Assembly (NCBI GenBank): GCA_002794735.1 | Contig: NBAZ01000003.1 | Location: forward strand, 806,001 to 870,000 | Length of the DNA stretch: 64,000 nt | DNA from: Pyrrhoderma lamaoense | Lineage: Eukaryota > Basidiomycota > Agaricomycetes > Hymenochaetales > Hymenochaetaceae | Direction: 5' to 3' | Part shown: positions 11,623-23,552 of the stretch, one piece after another | Numbering within the stretch: position 1 is the stretch's first letter | Layout: each line of letters begins with the position of its first letter | Notes under the pieces: generated by a model | The model's input: only the letters and a program-made list of their open reading frames with translations | Told to the model about the DNA's origin: nothing | Databases searched by the model: none | Position numbers and translations under genes: made by a program

Positions 11623-14600
11623 CTAATTAATAAATTGTGTGGCTTTAGCTTCTAAGGCTGTATCCGGGTCAAACTTTGCATAGTTAGGGCACAGAGCGTC
11701 CCAAGCGCCTAATAAATAATTATTTAGCCAGTTACTCTAACCAGGGATAGCGAGATCCTTACTATTGGGCGGGTCGGCAACAGCTACATCAGGAGCATCC
11801 TCAGCCATAACAACAGCCAATCCACTATATGTTACAGAGAAACATGCGATATCAGCATTCCAGTTTGCATAGTGAAGAGATAGAGTTAAGTTAGCATGGA
11901 ATGTATGCATATGGGGGTTGTAGTTCAATGAGTCCAAGGAAGAGAACTCACGCTTCAAGATGCTGTGATTCGAGAACAAAATACATGTCAGCTTCCCTCA
12001 GATGCCCCTAAGATTTAATAAGCTAGAAGCGTACTCACCCAGTCAATGTGACAATGCTGTTTAAAAACAGTTTAGCATGGGTTGTAGAGAACCGCGTAGA
12101 AGTCAGATGAACTTACCAAGAACCATGGGCCAGGATTATCGGTCGTGAAACGGATTGTTACCTTTGAGTATCAAGTAGATGAGATCATACATACATGTCA
12201 TACGGGTTTCTTTCACACTTACACTCTGGTTGATCCCGATGTTGACCGTATCACGTCTTACGGGGTTCACGAATTATATGTATCACTACCTGCCGTTCTG
12301 ACGACATCAAAGTTGTGTCCATGAAGATGTAAGGGGTGCTAGACGGCATTATATATGAAATAAGATTTAGACGATAGGTAGCCTAATGAGTCAGCAAGAT
12401 CATGCACATACTGGGAATTGTCCACTGAATACAATCTCAATGGAAGAGTTCTTAGGTAATCCATACACAGAGCCCGGAGGAAGGAGTTTGTTCGCGTCAG
12501 TCACTCCACTGAGTATCTGCAACAGAACTGGGACGTCTGGAGGGATAAAGGTAACATTGTTAACGAGATGACGACCACTCGTGGTGTTCTGGTGAAGTCG
12601 ATGATTGTCAGTATGTATGCACATTACAGGACATATCAACACTTACAATGGCGATGGTCAAGTTTAAGGGAAAGTCAACACCGCCTGGGAAGGGTTCACC
12701 AGGCTAAAATGATCGGATAAGTTATCTTACTAGTACTTGACGCTTATTTACTTACTACTGTCAGTCCTAGGCTTGACAATACCTGATTATGAGTATTAAG
12801 TAACGCAAGATCTATAATAACAGATTGAGTGGCTCACAGAAAGATCTGCCTCATTCAGAGCGACTCCATTAGGGTTTTGAGTAGTTGTAGGATCGGACTC
12901 AGCGGCCCCATCGTAGCGCAGGATGGCAGAGTTGATACCACCATCGAACCCAGTTATGAAAGGATTAATTCCTGGTACACCAGAGTCAATGGGGTTCACT
13001 CGAATCCCTGAGTGCGTTATATCGCGATGTGATCAGCTTATTCAATGAGAAATACAGGGCAAGACTAACAGTAGTTATCAATCGGCTGATCTGCGGTCAA
13101 GACAACAGAATAACGTTGAGAGGCGAAAATAGCGAAACTATCAACTGTTAATGGGTCTGTCTCGACACCATCTGCTTCGATAATAGTCATATTATGACCA
13201 TCAATCGATACTTGAAACCTTTTTTTGAAGATTAGTACGATTAAGGTGCGGACTTGTTCTAAAAATAAAAATTTCTGCTTACGCAGGGTCACAGCTCATG
13301 CTGACAAAACGGAGTCGGTAACTAAGAAAAGCCACCGATCTGTGTTAGTCTCGCATAATTCAGGAGTATATTAAAAAGCATACCGTTTCCCCTGTTTGAC
13401 CTTGGTAATTGATAGAGGAGATGCGGGACCACCTGGGAATCTTCCGAGTCCATTGACAGTAGTCGAATTTGGAACCCTATAGTTTGTTAGTATCAGATTA
13501 TCTTGCGTCACAGATGTAATCGTGATTAACTTACGGATCAACATTCCTTCGTTAGGGAAAACTGAGGGCGCCACACTGTGATACCAATCTGCCAGGAGAA
13601 TAATTGTAGTTTCTGCATAGATTTTGTTTTCAGTTTTCGATTCTGTACAATGTATACATTGAGAGAGAGAGAATACTCACCATCGTCAACATCATACATA
13701 TGCTTGAGCGGATCATTCGGATCTGACTTATAGTGTCAGCGATGGAGATTGACACAGGTTGTTTACTTATTAAAACATACCATAAAGAACCAGCGGGCCT
13801 CTGTGACCGTTAGGCCGAATTATTAATAGCAATAATATATCCTCAGTAAGCCTCAGGAACAAGCATGAATCTTAAATGATACAAACCGCAGGCCATCACA
13901 ATATTGAGTAGACAAGTGAGAGTGGTACCTGAAACACGTCAATAAGTTATTTTTCTCTTACAGATCGAGGATTAAAATACCAATAAGTTCCAGATTGTCC
14001 GGGGACAGAGAAATCATAACTATGCAAATCATCTATCAATAATTGAGAGTAGCGGATAGCGTCTATATATAGCTCACAGGAATGACTGATCAGGAACAAT
14101 CGGACCTTAGCACGTATTGTATCAGTGAAGCTAGAAATATCATTTTGTATAATTTCTTACATTGAGTTACCCATGAGGGTCCATCCATCTCTGGTGTGTG
14201 AGCTTGAAACAAGCCATGCCAGTGCTAGAAACAGCCAGTGAGCCATATTTGAATCAACTATGTATGATAACCAAGCTTACAATTGAAGTAGCTCGGCGCA
14301 TAGTTGGATCTGTTAGGTCATCAAAGACATTGAGCTGAAGAGCAAAACTTGTTTAGACTTCTCATTCTGACGGAATTATGTGTGTCATATACCTTGAAGT
14401 TGTCGCCTATATTACCTGATATCAAAGGTCCGGGAACTGGCCGTTAACTACTGTTGTTCTACAGAGCATGATATTAGACTACAAGAGGACCAGATTTCAA
14501 GATGTTCCAACTTCTACTTACGAACGGTTGAAGCCATCTGGTGCAAGATTAGCATTCACTACATGCAAATCTTGGTAGACTGTCGCAGAAAGCGCTCTGA

Positions 14601-14655
14601 GAGCTAGCGAAAGTGTAACAAACGCAGGAGAGGGTGTTATTCCTTTGATATGCAT
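11623..14655 (-). CDS. Laccase (multicopper oxidase), secreted
   Basis: Extracellular blue-copper oxidase that oxidises phenols and reduces O2 to water. The ATG at 14655 is preferred over 14727 because it starts a signal peptide ([20 protein letters not shown]). The four copper signatures are complete: [44 protein letters not shown] and HCHIDWHLEAGLAVVM, with Leu at the usual axial position. Between them are [42 protein letters not shown] and [10 protein letters not shown], all typical of basidiomycete laccases. The C-terminus ends [11 protein letters not shown], stop at 11623. It is split into about 18 exons, some tiny: 18 nt at 12039-12056 and 11 nt at 11952-11962. Two one-base losses break the frame, near 14432 (after NGQFP) and near 12272 (TYN/VNPVRRD). 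Pseudogenisation is possible but errors are likelier. About 520 aa, normal size. Confidence 0.9.
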
Positions 14656-16370
14656 ATTAAACAACACACGAGGACACTGTGTTGAGTTAGATCCTAACTG
14701 GGGCTCTTGGATAGTGTTGGATACCATTCCCTCATAACCTTTTATACTTTCCTCTGACCCTGAGCTTCAAAACTTGAGGCAATTGTGACTAGGATCCGTA
14801 CATCGGAGATTGTATGTATGAGCTTTGTCTACGCTTTCCCACCGACACAGCGTGAGCGTATGTCTCGAAACATGACTTACATTACATCTAACAAATAAAG
14901 TGCCGTAAGAGATGCATGTAGATTTCGAGTGTTCAGATTATAGTAAAGGACCCCTGACTGTAACAGAGGAATCCATATACGGGCGCTCATCCATAATCTG
15001 CCCGCTGATATGATACGCTACGTCGGCGCAAACGAAATCGGGACGTCATTTCGGGTAAAGTGAAGTCCTTAGAGAGGGCCCTTATAATAGCTTAAATCAT
15101 TTTAATTGTCAATTAAACCAGAGTTTGTACACTATCTCTCAACCAATTAGTCCGCCCGCAAGGTGAAAGTAGCAATTTTTGTCGCTGTTCATGAATTAAT
15201 TAGATCACATCGCAGGGGCATCTTCCAAATTAGGATAAGTAGCGTTTATATGAGAATCAGTATATTTCCAAAATTTTGAACATAACCTGAACACCGGAGT
15301 TGGGAGATCCGTGTGCCAGAGTACACAATTTTGGGCGACTTACTAAATGTAATTGCGCCGCGAAGGAGAGTCAGCCCGCTTTCTGAGGGGTAGTATAGCC
15401 ACTCTAAACACGAAATAAGGGTAAACTGCCACTGCACCGCAGCGCACTCGTTTAAGGTCCCGAGTATCACTTCAGATAGATGATTAAAACCACAGGATCA
15501 CGGGTCTCCATTATGAATAATGTGAATTGTCACTCTACGCCTCATCGTACTAGGTATCCATCATGGATCGTAATTACATATTGTCTGTTGTTGAATGACC
15601 GTCTAAAGTCCCATCTCTGCTTCATGGATGTGTGAGCGGTGATCTTGAGAGTTACAACATAGAGTAGGTACCCTGGATACTTGTCGTGCAATGGAGAAAA
15701 GCGATATTATGGTTTATTTCGTGGCTCAGAGGAGGTCCTGCCGCCTTTTTGCGGCCGCGTAGATAAATAAGGTGGATTGAGAATGATGAACGTGTTCGGG
15801 AATCAGTCAGATCATTAGACATTTCGAGGGTGACAGTTTAGGTACTTGAGCTAAAGACGTGGGTATACGCAAAATAGACTCAGGTTAAAGATATAGACAT
15901 ATCATATATCATAGTTGTGAAAACATTCAGTGATTCACCGGAAAAGTCAAAGCTGCGAAAGGAGAGAATATTGACTCGTACATGTGCACGTACAAAAATC
16001 AGGAGCTAGGAGTATATCAATTGCAAATTCTTTGAAACATCTCTTCAAGTACTGTGTAGGGACGTGTTGAGCTTTCTAGCAAGATGTTGATAGTTGGGAA
16101 CTTTTAACTTTATATCAATAACATATATTATATATATACGCATTCTGAGATGATCGCTATTTCCACTTCCGGATAGCTGGTCATAGTGAAACGTGCTAAC
16201 AGGCTATGTGCATCCGCTCCCCCACACTGACGAAGAAATGACGGTGTCGACATCGTCGTCAACAACAACGGCGAGCAATTTATCGCTATCATCGTAAGAG
16301 GTGTATATAATACGAGTGAAAGAACCTGTAAAATCTACGCATCTATACAAACAACAAAAAGCAACAAATT
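14656..16370. other. Intergenic between divergent laccase and 16371 gene
   Basis: About 1.7 kb with no conserved frame on either strand. It should hold the laccase promoter on its left and that of the 16371 gene on its right. Confidence 0.5.
16302..16310 (+). promoter_or_regulatory. Probable TATA box
   Basis: TATATAATA lies about 65 bp before the ATG at 16371, with a CA-rich leader (ACAAACAACAAAAAGCAAC) typical of a fungal 5' UTR. Inference from position. Confidence 0.5.
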
Positions 16371-18168
16371 ATGGCTTCAATTACAACAAACGCGCCCCGT
16401 CGCCGCCTATCCTCCCGCCGCGGTTCGCAGTCTGCTCCCGACCCCTTTGCTCTTCATTTTGACACAGAGACAGCTCAAGCAAAGGCAAGCCGCATAACAA
16501 TTCTTACGGTTCGCTCGCCACCTGCTCAGTCTACTGGACATGCTCCTACCGGGAGCTTTGGTGGGAATGCTCGCGATCGATCAAGCTGGGGTTCGACACA
16601 CTCTGTTTCGTCTACAGCTTCAATAAACAACAGAGGTCGCTTGTCATTTGCTGCTCGTAGCTTTGCTACAATAAATGATGGAAAGGGTATTGATATTAAT
16701 ACTAGTGGACCTCCTTCTCCTAGTGGGCGTCCTTTCTTTCCAAGAAGTAATTCAAACAGCAGTCTCGATCGCTCAGGGCAACCTAGTGGGCGTCAGCAAC
16801 ATTTGACTCCTCAACAAGTTTGTGACCTTGCTGTAAACTCGATAACTCATCCCCACCAGCAAGTCCTCCCGTAGACGGATCAAAATCGGCCTCTACTCCG
16901 TTCCTTTTGCTTTCAGAGGAACAGTATCTACCATTCTTAGACAGGCCCGCCGAAGTTACAGCTTTACTTGCCTCAAACCCTACATGCAGGCTTATGGCCC
17001 TTCTACATCAAACTTTTCCTCCTGACCTACGTGATCAGCATTATGAATCTTCCGTCCAGCGCTCTGTGCCTAGAGATCCTCACACTTTTCATCCGGATCC
17101 ATTGAAGTGGAGCTACACGGAACTCACACGATGGCTTCAAACGGTTGACCGTGATGTGGCTAATGACCGTGAATGGGTCTTACGTGCTCGTCAATGTGTA
17201 CTTGCACGCAGTGAACTGATATGGAGTCGACTTAAGAATGCCCTTGGGGTGCCTCCTGAGCTTGAGGAAGAAGAAGAAGAGTTTTATGATGATGAAGAGG
17301 ATAAGATCGCTGCTTATGATTATGATGACGAACGTGTAGCGTGGCTGGAACCAATATACGATGGCGATTATCTCACTGCAAGATGTGTTGCGACCCTTGC
17401 CGTCTCGCCTGAGACACCCTTTGGCCATAGTATGGAAATTATAGGTGAAGGTGCTGAAGATGAAGATAATGCAGATAAAGAGAAAGATCAGTCTGTAGAT
17501 GATGGTTCTCGTGCAATCCATGGTCTTCGTCTTTCTACACCGATGCTGGAGAACGAGAATCGTTCTCGCCCCGTCTCCCCTACTGTCTCTCGTAGTCGGT
17601 CACTTAGCTCTGCGGCCGCTCCCGACGAAGCTGCCGACTCACGTCGAAGAGAAGCGTTGTCAGCCACTGTCCCAGGTCGCGTTCGTCGCTCAGCCCAACA
17701 GGAAAGGGGTACTGGTGATCCGCTATTTCCGTCTTCCTTCGCTACGCTCGCCATGGGTCCAAGTTTAGTGGCAAAGTGTGTTACGTTTATTCTTATCTCA
17801 ACCTACGTTCTGTACCCCCTAATGATCGCATCCGTGATATGTTTTTAATTGTACTGCCCCACTCAGTCTCCTATTCACATCTGTTTTTTCTCATGAATTG
17901 TTATCACTTGTCATACTTGCTTTGTGAATGCGTACTAATCAAGTGTTTCGCCCTTATGTTCTTATTTTATGAAAATCTAGCAATCCAGCGCTACGCTCAG
18001 GCCCTCGGAGGATGTTCCGACCCGGTATACCGATCACTCGTCGAGGAAACAAATATTATAGTGGGTCACTTTCTGGTGGATGGGATACCGACGGAAACGA
18101 TTACGCGCTCAGTCTTGGAAGTGGTAGCGAACGCAGCTTTGTTGGTCGCTAAAATACGTGACGTTTAA
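16371..18168 (+). CDS. Conserved fungal protein of unknown function, Ser-rich and acidic
   Basis: Not assigned to a known family. The ATG at 16371 opens a basic, Ser/Pro-rich N-terminus (MASITTNAPRRRLSSRRGSQ). A structured-looking middle follows (EEQYLPFLDRPAEVTALLAS, then WSYTELTRWLQTVDRDVAND), then an acidic run EEEEEEFYDDEEDK (about residue 280) and an SR-type segment (RPVSPTVSRSRSLSSAAAP). The last exon, after a long intron of about 200 nt ending at CTAG near 17981, reads IQRYAQALGGCSDPVYRSLV and NIIVGHFLVDGIPTETIT, stop 18168. One base is missing in a CCCC run at 16851-16854, needed to join HPPPASPPVDGSKS to LLLSEEQYL. Composition suggests a cytoplasmic, phosphorylated, partly disordered protein; that is inference. 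Confidence 0.7.
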
Positions 18169-18873
18169 CTCCACAAAACACGCACTGGTCAATGGAGTTT
18201 AATGTGGGAAATCTGGGGAACGACGCAAATAGGTTTCGTGTGATTCCGAGGTCTATTAATATTCTTAAAGATCGGACAAACTTTATTTTGTTTTTTGAAA
18301 TTTCTTACTTTAACAAAAATAAGCATGGGACAATATCAATAAGAGACCATTCCTACGAAAGATGTTACATGTGCAAGAAGAAAATCACACCGCCCTCTCC
18401 GCTTTTGTTACTTCATACTTCATACCAAAATAAAACCTCTCTTACGAATTCTTCGCTTCAGTTTCGTCTGTCGCTCATCTATTTTTTCTCACGCAATCCA
18501 AAAAATGTATCATTTTACTGTCGCGCTTTGTCTATATTCAATCTCTTCTGATTAATTGTTGTTCTGCATGTATTTAGTTGTTTGCAATAAGTTGACATTG
18601 ACATTATATATTCGGGCCAATTTTTATGGTCGAAAAATACCAACTCAGGCTCACACGTAAAGATTATTTTGGTCTGGAAGAGTTTTCCAGATTTAGTTTA
18701 ACTTTGAATTTACAGTACCGGTAAACAAGACATCGGGGATGTAGTCAAGATATACATAGTACACAAAGGTATGGAAGATGAAGAAATACCATCAAGATGT
18801 CCATTCTCTCCAGAAATCACTGATATCATTCTTCTGATTTATTCAGGAATGTATGCGGACGATTCAATGGTAA
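18169..18873. other. 3' flanking DNA between convergent genes
   Basis: AT-rich, no gene seen. It should carry the 3' UTRs of the converging genes on each side. Confidence 0.45.
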
Positions 18874-20127
18874 TTAAGGTGCAGAGAGCACAGTGTGCAT
18901 GAACTGGTCGTAATTCAATTGGATGACACCCGTACGTTGAGTATCAAGTCTCTGGAACGATTCTGTCAACTGCTTGATGACAACACAAGCACGTACAAAA
19001 CGATCGAATGTTATCCCAGGCGGTGGACCTCCTGCGTGTCTTCCAACAGGCGCAGTAGCTGTGACATCTTACCAGGAATGTTCACCAGTGAGTGTTTTTT
19101 GAATATCAACAAAAAAATATAAAATTGGTACGCAAGGATGTGAGAGTGGTCAATGAGAAAAGAGGGTTTGGGCGTTGATTGTGTGATAAACGTTAATTGG
19201 CGTAGTATAATGGATTAGTGAGAAAGGAGAGGGGGAAAGATAAAGATACTGAAGTACTAACCGTATTTCGCGAGGAGGAGATGCATGAGCTGAGGAGATA
19301 AGTTGTAGCTATAAGGGGAAAATCAAAAGGTAAGAAGTATAGTAAAGACCATGGTAAACTCTATAACTAACCCGAATTGTCTTAATGCATTATCTAGCTC
19401 TCGACCATCAATAGATCCTGATCTATCCTGATCGAAGTGACGGAAGACACCTTGCCAGTCCTACTCTTTGCTATCAACTCAGGAACATAAATGTGGAAGA
19501 GATCAATCACCTTGATGTACTTCCACAACCCAGCGAACTGAAAATATGAATGTCGTATAAGATGGCTTTTAACGGTAAAAAGGCGATGCATTTACCTCGT
19601 TGAAGCCAATTGTACCACTTCTATCCGTGTCGAAAATCGTCATCAATAGCTTCACTGTATCAAGATCGAATGCTGGGTAATCCGAAAACGATGTACTTAA
19701 CAAATTGATATCAATCATATATCTAGCAAGATGAAAGGACTAACGAGACCAATCGCCATTAATCAAGCATTGCTGTAGTTCTTGTGCTGTGATCGCACCA
19801 CTTCGGTCTGCATCGACTGACGAAAACCACTGCCACAACCTATAGATAATAAAGACATTAAGCGCATACAGACGGCTTCAGTAGTAAACTCACTGTGGGT
19901 CTGCGCCAGGCGGAGGACCTTGAGGCGCACCAGATGCGAATCCACCAGGATAACTTCCGCCACTATATCCTCCTGGACCACCTCCATATCCTCCACCTCC
20001 ATAACCACCACTGGCACCACTGTAACCGCTACCGGCTCCTCCTCCATAATTTCCACCGTACTAGGATGTCAAGGTTATTTGAGAACGACTTGTTATACTA
20101 TTTGAATAAGATCCTTACATATGACAT
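18874..20127 (-). CDS. Penta-EF-hand calcium-binding protein (peflin/sorcin/ALG-2 type)
   Basis: Calcium-sensor protein of the PEF family; relatives bind ESCRT or COPII partners on membranes in a Ca2+-dependent way. The ATG at 20127 gives MSY, then after one intron a Gly/Tyr/Pro-rich tail (YGGNYGGGAGSGYSGASG and GGYGGGGYGGG) ending PPPGADPQ. EF-hands follow: WQWFSSVDADRSGAITAQEL, then LMTIFDTDRSGTIGFNEF, then VFRHFDQDRSGSIDGREL, with the fourth and fifth degenerate (FQRLDTQRTGVIQLNYDQF). The DxDxSGxI loops keep the Ca2+ ligands in hands 1-3. GGPPGIT-like and FVRACV-like stretches match the dimerising C-terminal half. Stop at 18874. About seven exons, roughly 230 aa, normal for the family. Starts divergently from the small gene at 20713. 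Confidence 0.88.
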
Positions 20128-20712
20128 TTCTACTTTAGCGATCTTCTGAATTCTGTTGCAACTTGATAGTTATGTTTAAGAAGACACTAACTCAGCGCGT
20201 GCGCTCAAGAGGCTGTGGTATACGATGACGCAAATCTGGTATTGTCATATACTGTAAGTATAGACCAATATGGAAATTTCATCGATAAAATTACTTGATA
20301 TGTAAAACTCCTTAATATTTATAATTATAATTTTCATATTAAAGTTTTCGGATAGATAATCATAATGCATATAATGATAATCTACCAATCATCCTCCTAC
20401 TAATAAGTGGTCATCCTTGCCATATCAAAAAAATGTCATCTCTGTATAAGATTCACACGATGTCTGTTGTCTATGTTCACTCATAGTATATTACTATATA
20501 GCGCGAGTGTAGCTTACTAACATACTAATAAAACGATCATCAGATTAACGTAAACTTACAACTAATCAATAACGATTACTCCTTCTGTTGACGCTCTACA
20601 ATTCTGATGATGCTTGCTTTATGTTAATTTAATACCGCCGATAGATTGGGTGGTTGATAATAGAAGTATTGATGGATGAAGCTTCTTGATTTTTTCTGGT
20701 TTGCATCATCAT
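20128..20712. other. Divergent promoter region
   Basis: AT-rich spacer between the start of the EF-hand gene (-) and the small gene (+). No other feature seen. Confidence 0.4.
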
Positions 20713-21114
20713 ATGCTTGTTCTCATGGCATGGCACTTCAAGAGATCCGATAAGACCGCGCTCTACAGAACGATCATTAGGAACCACAACGACTTCCCCA
20801 TTTGTCTTCTTGTAACTCCTGACGCGATAATTTATACTGGTCTAGCCCTTGTCAGTAAAACTTGTATCAATCGTCATTTATAGGTTAGTTGAGAGAAACG
20901 AAACGATAACAACAATGCATACTTTGTCTTAGGAAGACTTTCTGGAAAACCACAGAGACAAGACATCTTTCTTCATTCTTACAAGAAAGAAATAGCTTCA
21001 GCCGTTCGACAAAATTTAATCTTCTCGAAGCAAAAACATTGGACCTTATCCAAAAGAGGTCATGCACGACCATTCCTTATCAAACTTATTACATCAGAAG
21101 ATTTAACGAGCTAG
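20713..21114 (+). CDS. Small unknown protein, two exons
   Basis: Not recognised. ATG at 20713 reads MLVLMAWHFKRSDKTALYRT, then DFPICLLVTPDAIIYTGLAL. A donor GTAAAA at about 20852 and the acceptor TCTTAG at 20931 join it in phase to an exon fully open to TAG 21114: RRLSGKPQRQDIFLHSYKKE, later NLIFSKQKHWTLSKRGHARP and LIKLITSEDLTS. About 107 residues, rich in basic amino acids. It lies between the EF-hand gene and the second glycosyltransferase. No signal peptide. The support is splice-phase agreement plus a protein-like frame, not homology. Confidence 0.45.
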
Positions 21115-21460
21115 TTTTGTCTACTGTTCCTAATTCTTATTTACGTCCGGTCGTGTTAGCCTTACTTTCTCGCTTAAGAGTTTGAACATAGCGTAGGTAG
21201 CAAACCTAGTAATAGAAGAAGTCTATTGAAGAATTATAGTGGGTACAAATAATGAAATCAGAATTTTGAGTTGAGGACTAAGTGGTGAGCTCTGATCACC
21301 GATCATGATCTCAATGGACCATGCAGACCAGTATCGCACCGGCTTAAGCGACTCGTAGCGTCTTGACAGTCGGATATAAGAGCAGTAACATCCATCAATG
21401 CAACTCATCTTCTCCCATCACTGCGATTCACTACTCTTGTATCTCCCAATAAGCCTTCAA
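21115..21460. promoter_or_regulatory. Promoter region of the second glycosyltransferase
   Basis: A TATAAGAG motif near 21374-21381 lies about 85 bp before the ATG at 21461, a plausible TATA element. Nothing else is seen in this interval. Confidence 0.35.
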
Positions 21461-23552
21461 ATGTCAACTAAAGGACACGTAGTCGCTTTGGAACTCCCAT
21501 TCTGGGGTAAATCGCGCTTAATCATTATATAGTATCCCAATAGATTGCTGATACGCTCTTTTACAGGTCATACAAAACCTCTGTGTGCACTACTTTCTAG
21601 GCTCGTGCGAATTAAACCCGTGCATGTTACATTCTTTACTGCTAGTGTCATGCGTGATCAAGTCATTGCAGAGTTTGATCGTCTCTTTATCGATGCCGGT
21701 GCAACAGATTTGAAGTCGCTGGTCAGGTAAGCTGTATTTGATCGAACCTTGTAGGGTGCGGATCCTAAGTTTAAATTCTATTATCATGCGATTATCTATT
21801 TTCTAGGGTCGTCGGCCTTCCTATCAGTCCTAACCCTTTTGATCCCGACAATACCTTTAAATCAGCCTACGGAGAGGCATACAAGGAGCTCTATGCCGAG
21901 AAACCCATCCCAGTTAACCCGGGTGGTGAATTGCTTCCAGTAGTTCCTAAACCCCAACTAGTTCTCCTCGATGTAAGTATATATTGCCTCAATCATACAA
22001 ATAACCTGATCGGTTCATTGACATCTACTCTAAATTAAAGGTATTCCTCTATGATGCATTGGGGCTAACCCGCAATGTCAGCGGGAAATCTGTCCCAGTA
22101 TATGTCTGGCAATCAGCTGCTACTGGAGCACTTTTATCCTTATTCGGCCCTGAAGAACTTGGTGGACTCGGAGACTTGGCTGACAAGATAAGCAAGGTCA
22201 CTGAAACTGATGAAGCGGCACGCATGGAAGCTATCGCTTCTGTGAGTAACTTACAAAACAAGACAATGAAATTTGCATTCATTTTGATATTCTTATCCCT
22301 TAGATTTATCGTCGTGAGGATGGTAAACTTATTGAAATCACTGGTCTTCCTCCTATGTACGATTATGAACTCAAGCCCCAGATCGTGAGTTACATTAATA
22401 TTGTTGTAACTATTTTGACGTGTTTTTTATTAATCTGATTTTCTAGTCTATTGCCCCGGTGGTGCTGCGGCTACAGCAATCCTTTGCAAAGACATCAACA
22501 GATTTATGACGGAGAGTGATGGTGTCATCACCCATACAAGTGATCTTCTCGAAGCTGGACCAGCGACAATGTTAAAGAAATGGCTTGGACCAGACCACGC
22601 CTTTGAGCTGGGTCCTCTCTCTCCACCTGCTTCAGACGCAGAGTTGAAGAAGGAGAAGGAATCGTCCCCTGTTGCTGTTGAGGTAGAATCATTCCTTGAG
22701 AATGCCCTCCAGAAGTACGGGCCAAATTCCGTTGTTTATGTAAGGATCACGTATAGATAAAGGAACAGATCAAATGTTGAAGTAATTTGTCACACAGATC
22801 TCGTTCGGTACTTTCTGGTGGCCGGCTGAGCCAGAGAAAGTCTGGACTCTCATTGACGTTCTCATTGAACAGAAGATCCCCTTCGTAAGTAGATGTTACA
22901 CATCATTCATACCTATATTCTCAATCTATATGTTCAGCTTTTCAGCCATGCCTCCCCTGTAGCCGTAATCCCGATGAAATAAAGGCTAAGATTAAGGACT
23001 CCGGTCTTGGATATCTCGCAAGCTGGCTTCCTCAGCAGATGATTCTTCGTCACAAAGTATGTCCCTTATATCATTGTACTCAACTGTCTAACGATTTTCT
23101 CTCCAGGCTTGTGGTTGGTTCATCACTCATGGCGGTCAGAACTCTCTCTTGGAATCTTTGACGGAGGGTGTACCCTTGTATGTTTCCTTCCGTTTACTAT
23201 CTCTGAATTTGTTTCTAAATTCATTCATCTCCTAGAATTTTCTGGCCATTCGATGCCGATCACCCGATCAATGCAATTAATGTTGCATCCGTACACAATG
23301 CTGGGTATGAGCTTCTCGAAGTCCGCAGTGGCCTGGGTCTTAAGCCTCTGCACCGCCTAGGCGGTAAAGCCCCTACTGGTACTTTAGACTCTGTAAAGGC
23401 TGAGTTTATCGAAATATTCACCAAGGCCGGGGTGAGGACGGGCAGGCAAAGCGCGCTAAGGCACTTTGGTTCAAAGAACAGTTTGCAAAGACTTGGGAGA
23501 AGGAGGACACTCGTCCAACGAATTGAAGAAGATTGCGAACATCCTTTCCTGA
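21461..23552 (+). CDS. UDP-glycosyltransferase-like protein (complete paralogue)
   Basis: GT1-type sugar transferase closely related to the gene at 1-1813. ATG 21461 gives MSTKGHVVALELPFW, spliced to GHTKPLCALLSRLVRIKP. Conserved blocks shared with the paralogue include VIAEFDRLF, AYKELYAEKPIPVNPGGE, GKSVPVYVWQ, FGPEELGGLGDLADKISK, SFGTFWWPAEPEKVW and the C-terminal donor site (ACGWFITHGGQNSLLESLTE, then IFWPFDADHPINA). The end reads GEDGQAKRAKALWFKEQFAK and SSNELKKIANILS, stop 23552. Two single bases are missing, in GGGG at 23429-23432 and near 23504; without them the tail reads as nonsense. About nine exons and 510 aa, close to normal. The intron layout matches the left copy, so the two arose by duplication, now in opposite orientation 20 kb apart. 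Confidence 0.9.

Noticed and set aside
11623..14655. Laccase as a true pseudogene
   Set aside because: Both breaks are single-base losses like those in essential genes here; all copper ligands and splice sites are intact.
17180..17754. Open frames on (-)
   Set aside because: Complement of the acidic and SR-rich coding sequence of the 16371 gene; composition is an artefact of that bias.
19763..20056. Val/Glu-rich frame on (-)
   Set aside because: Wrong frame of the Gly/Tyr-rich N-terminus of the EF-hand protein.
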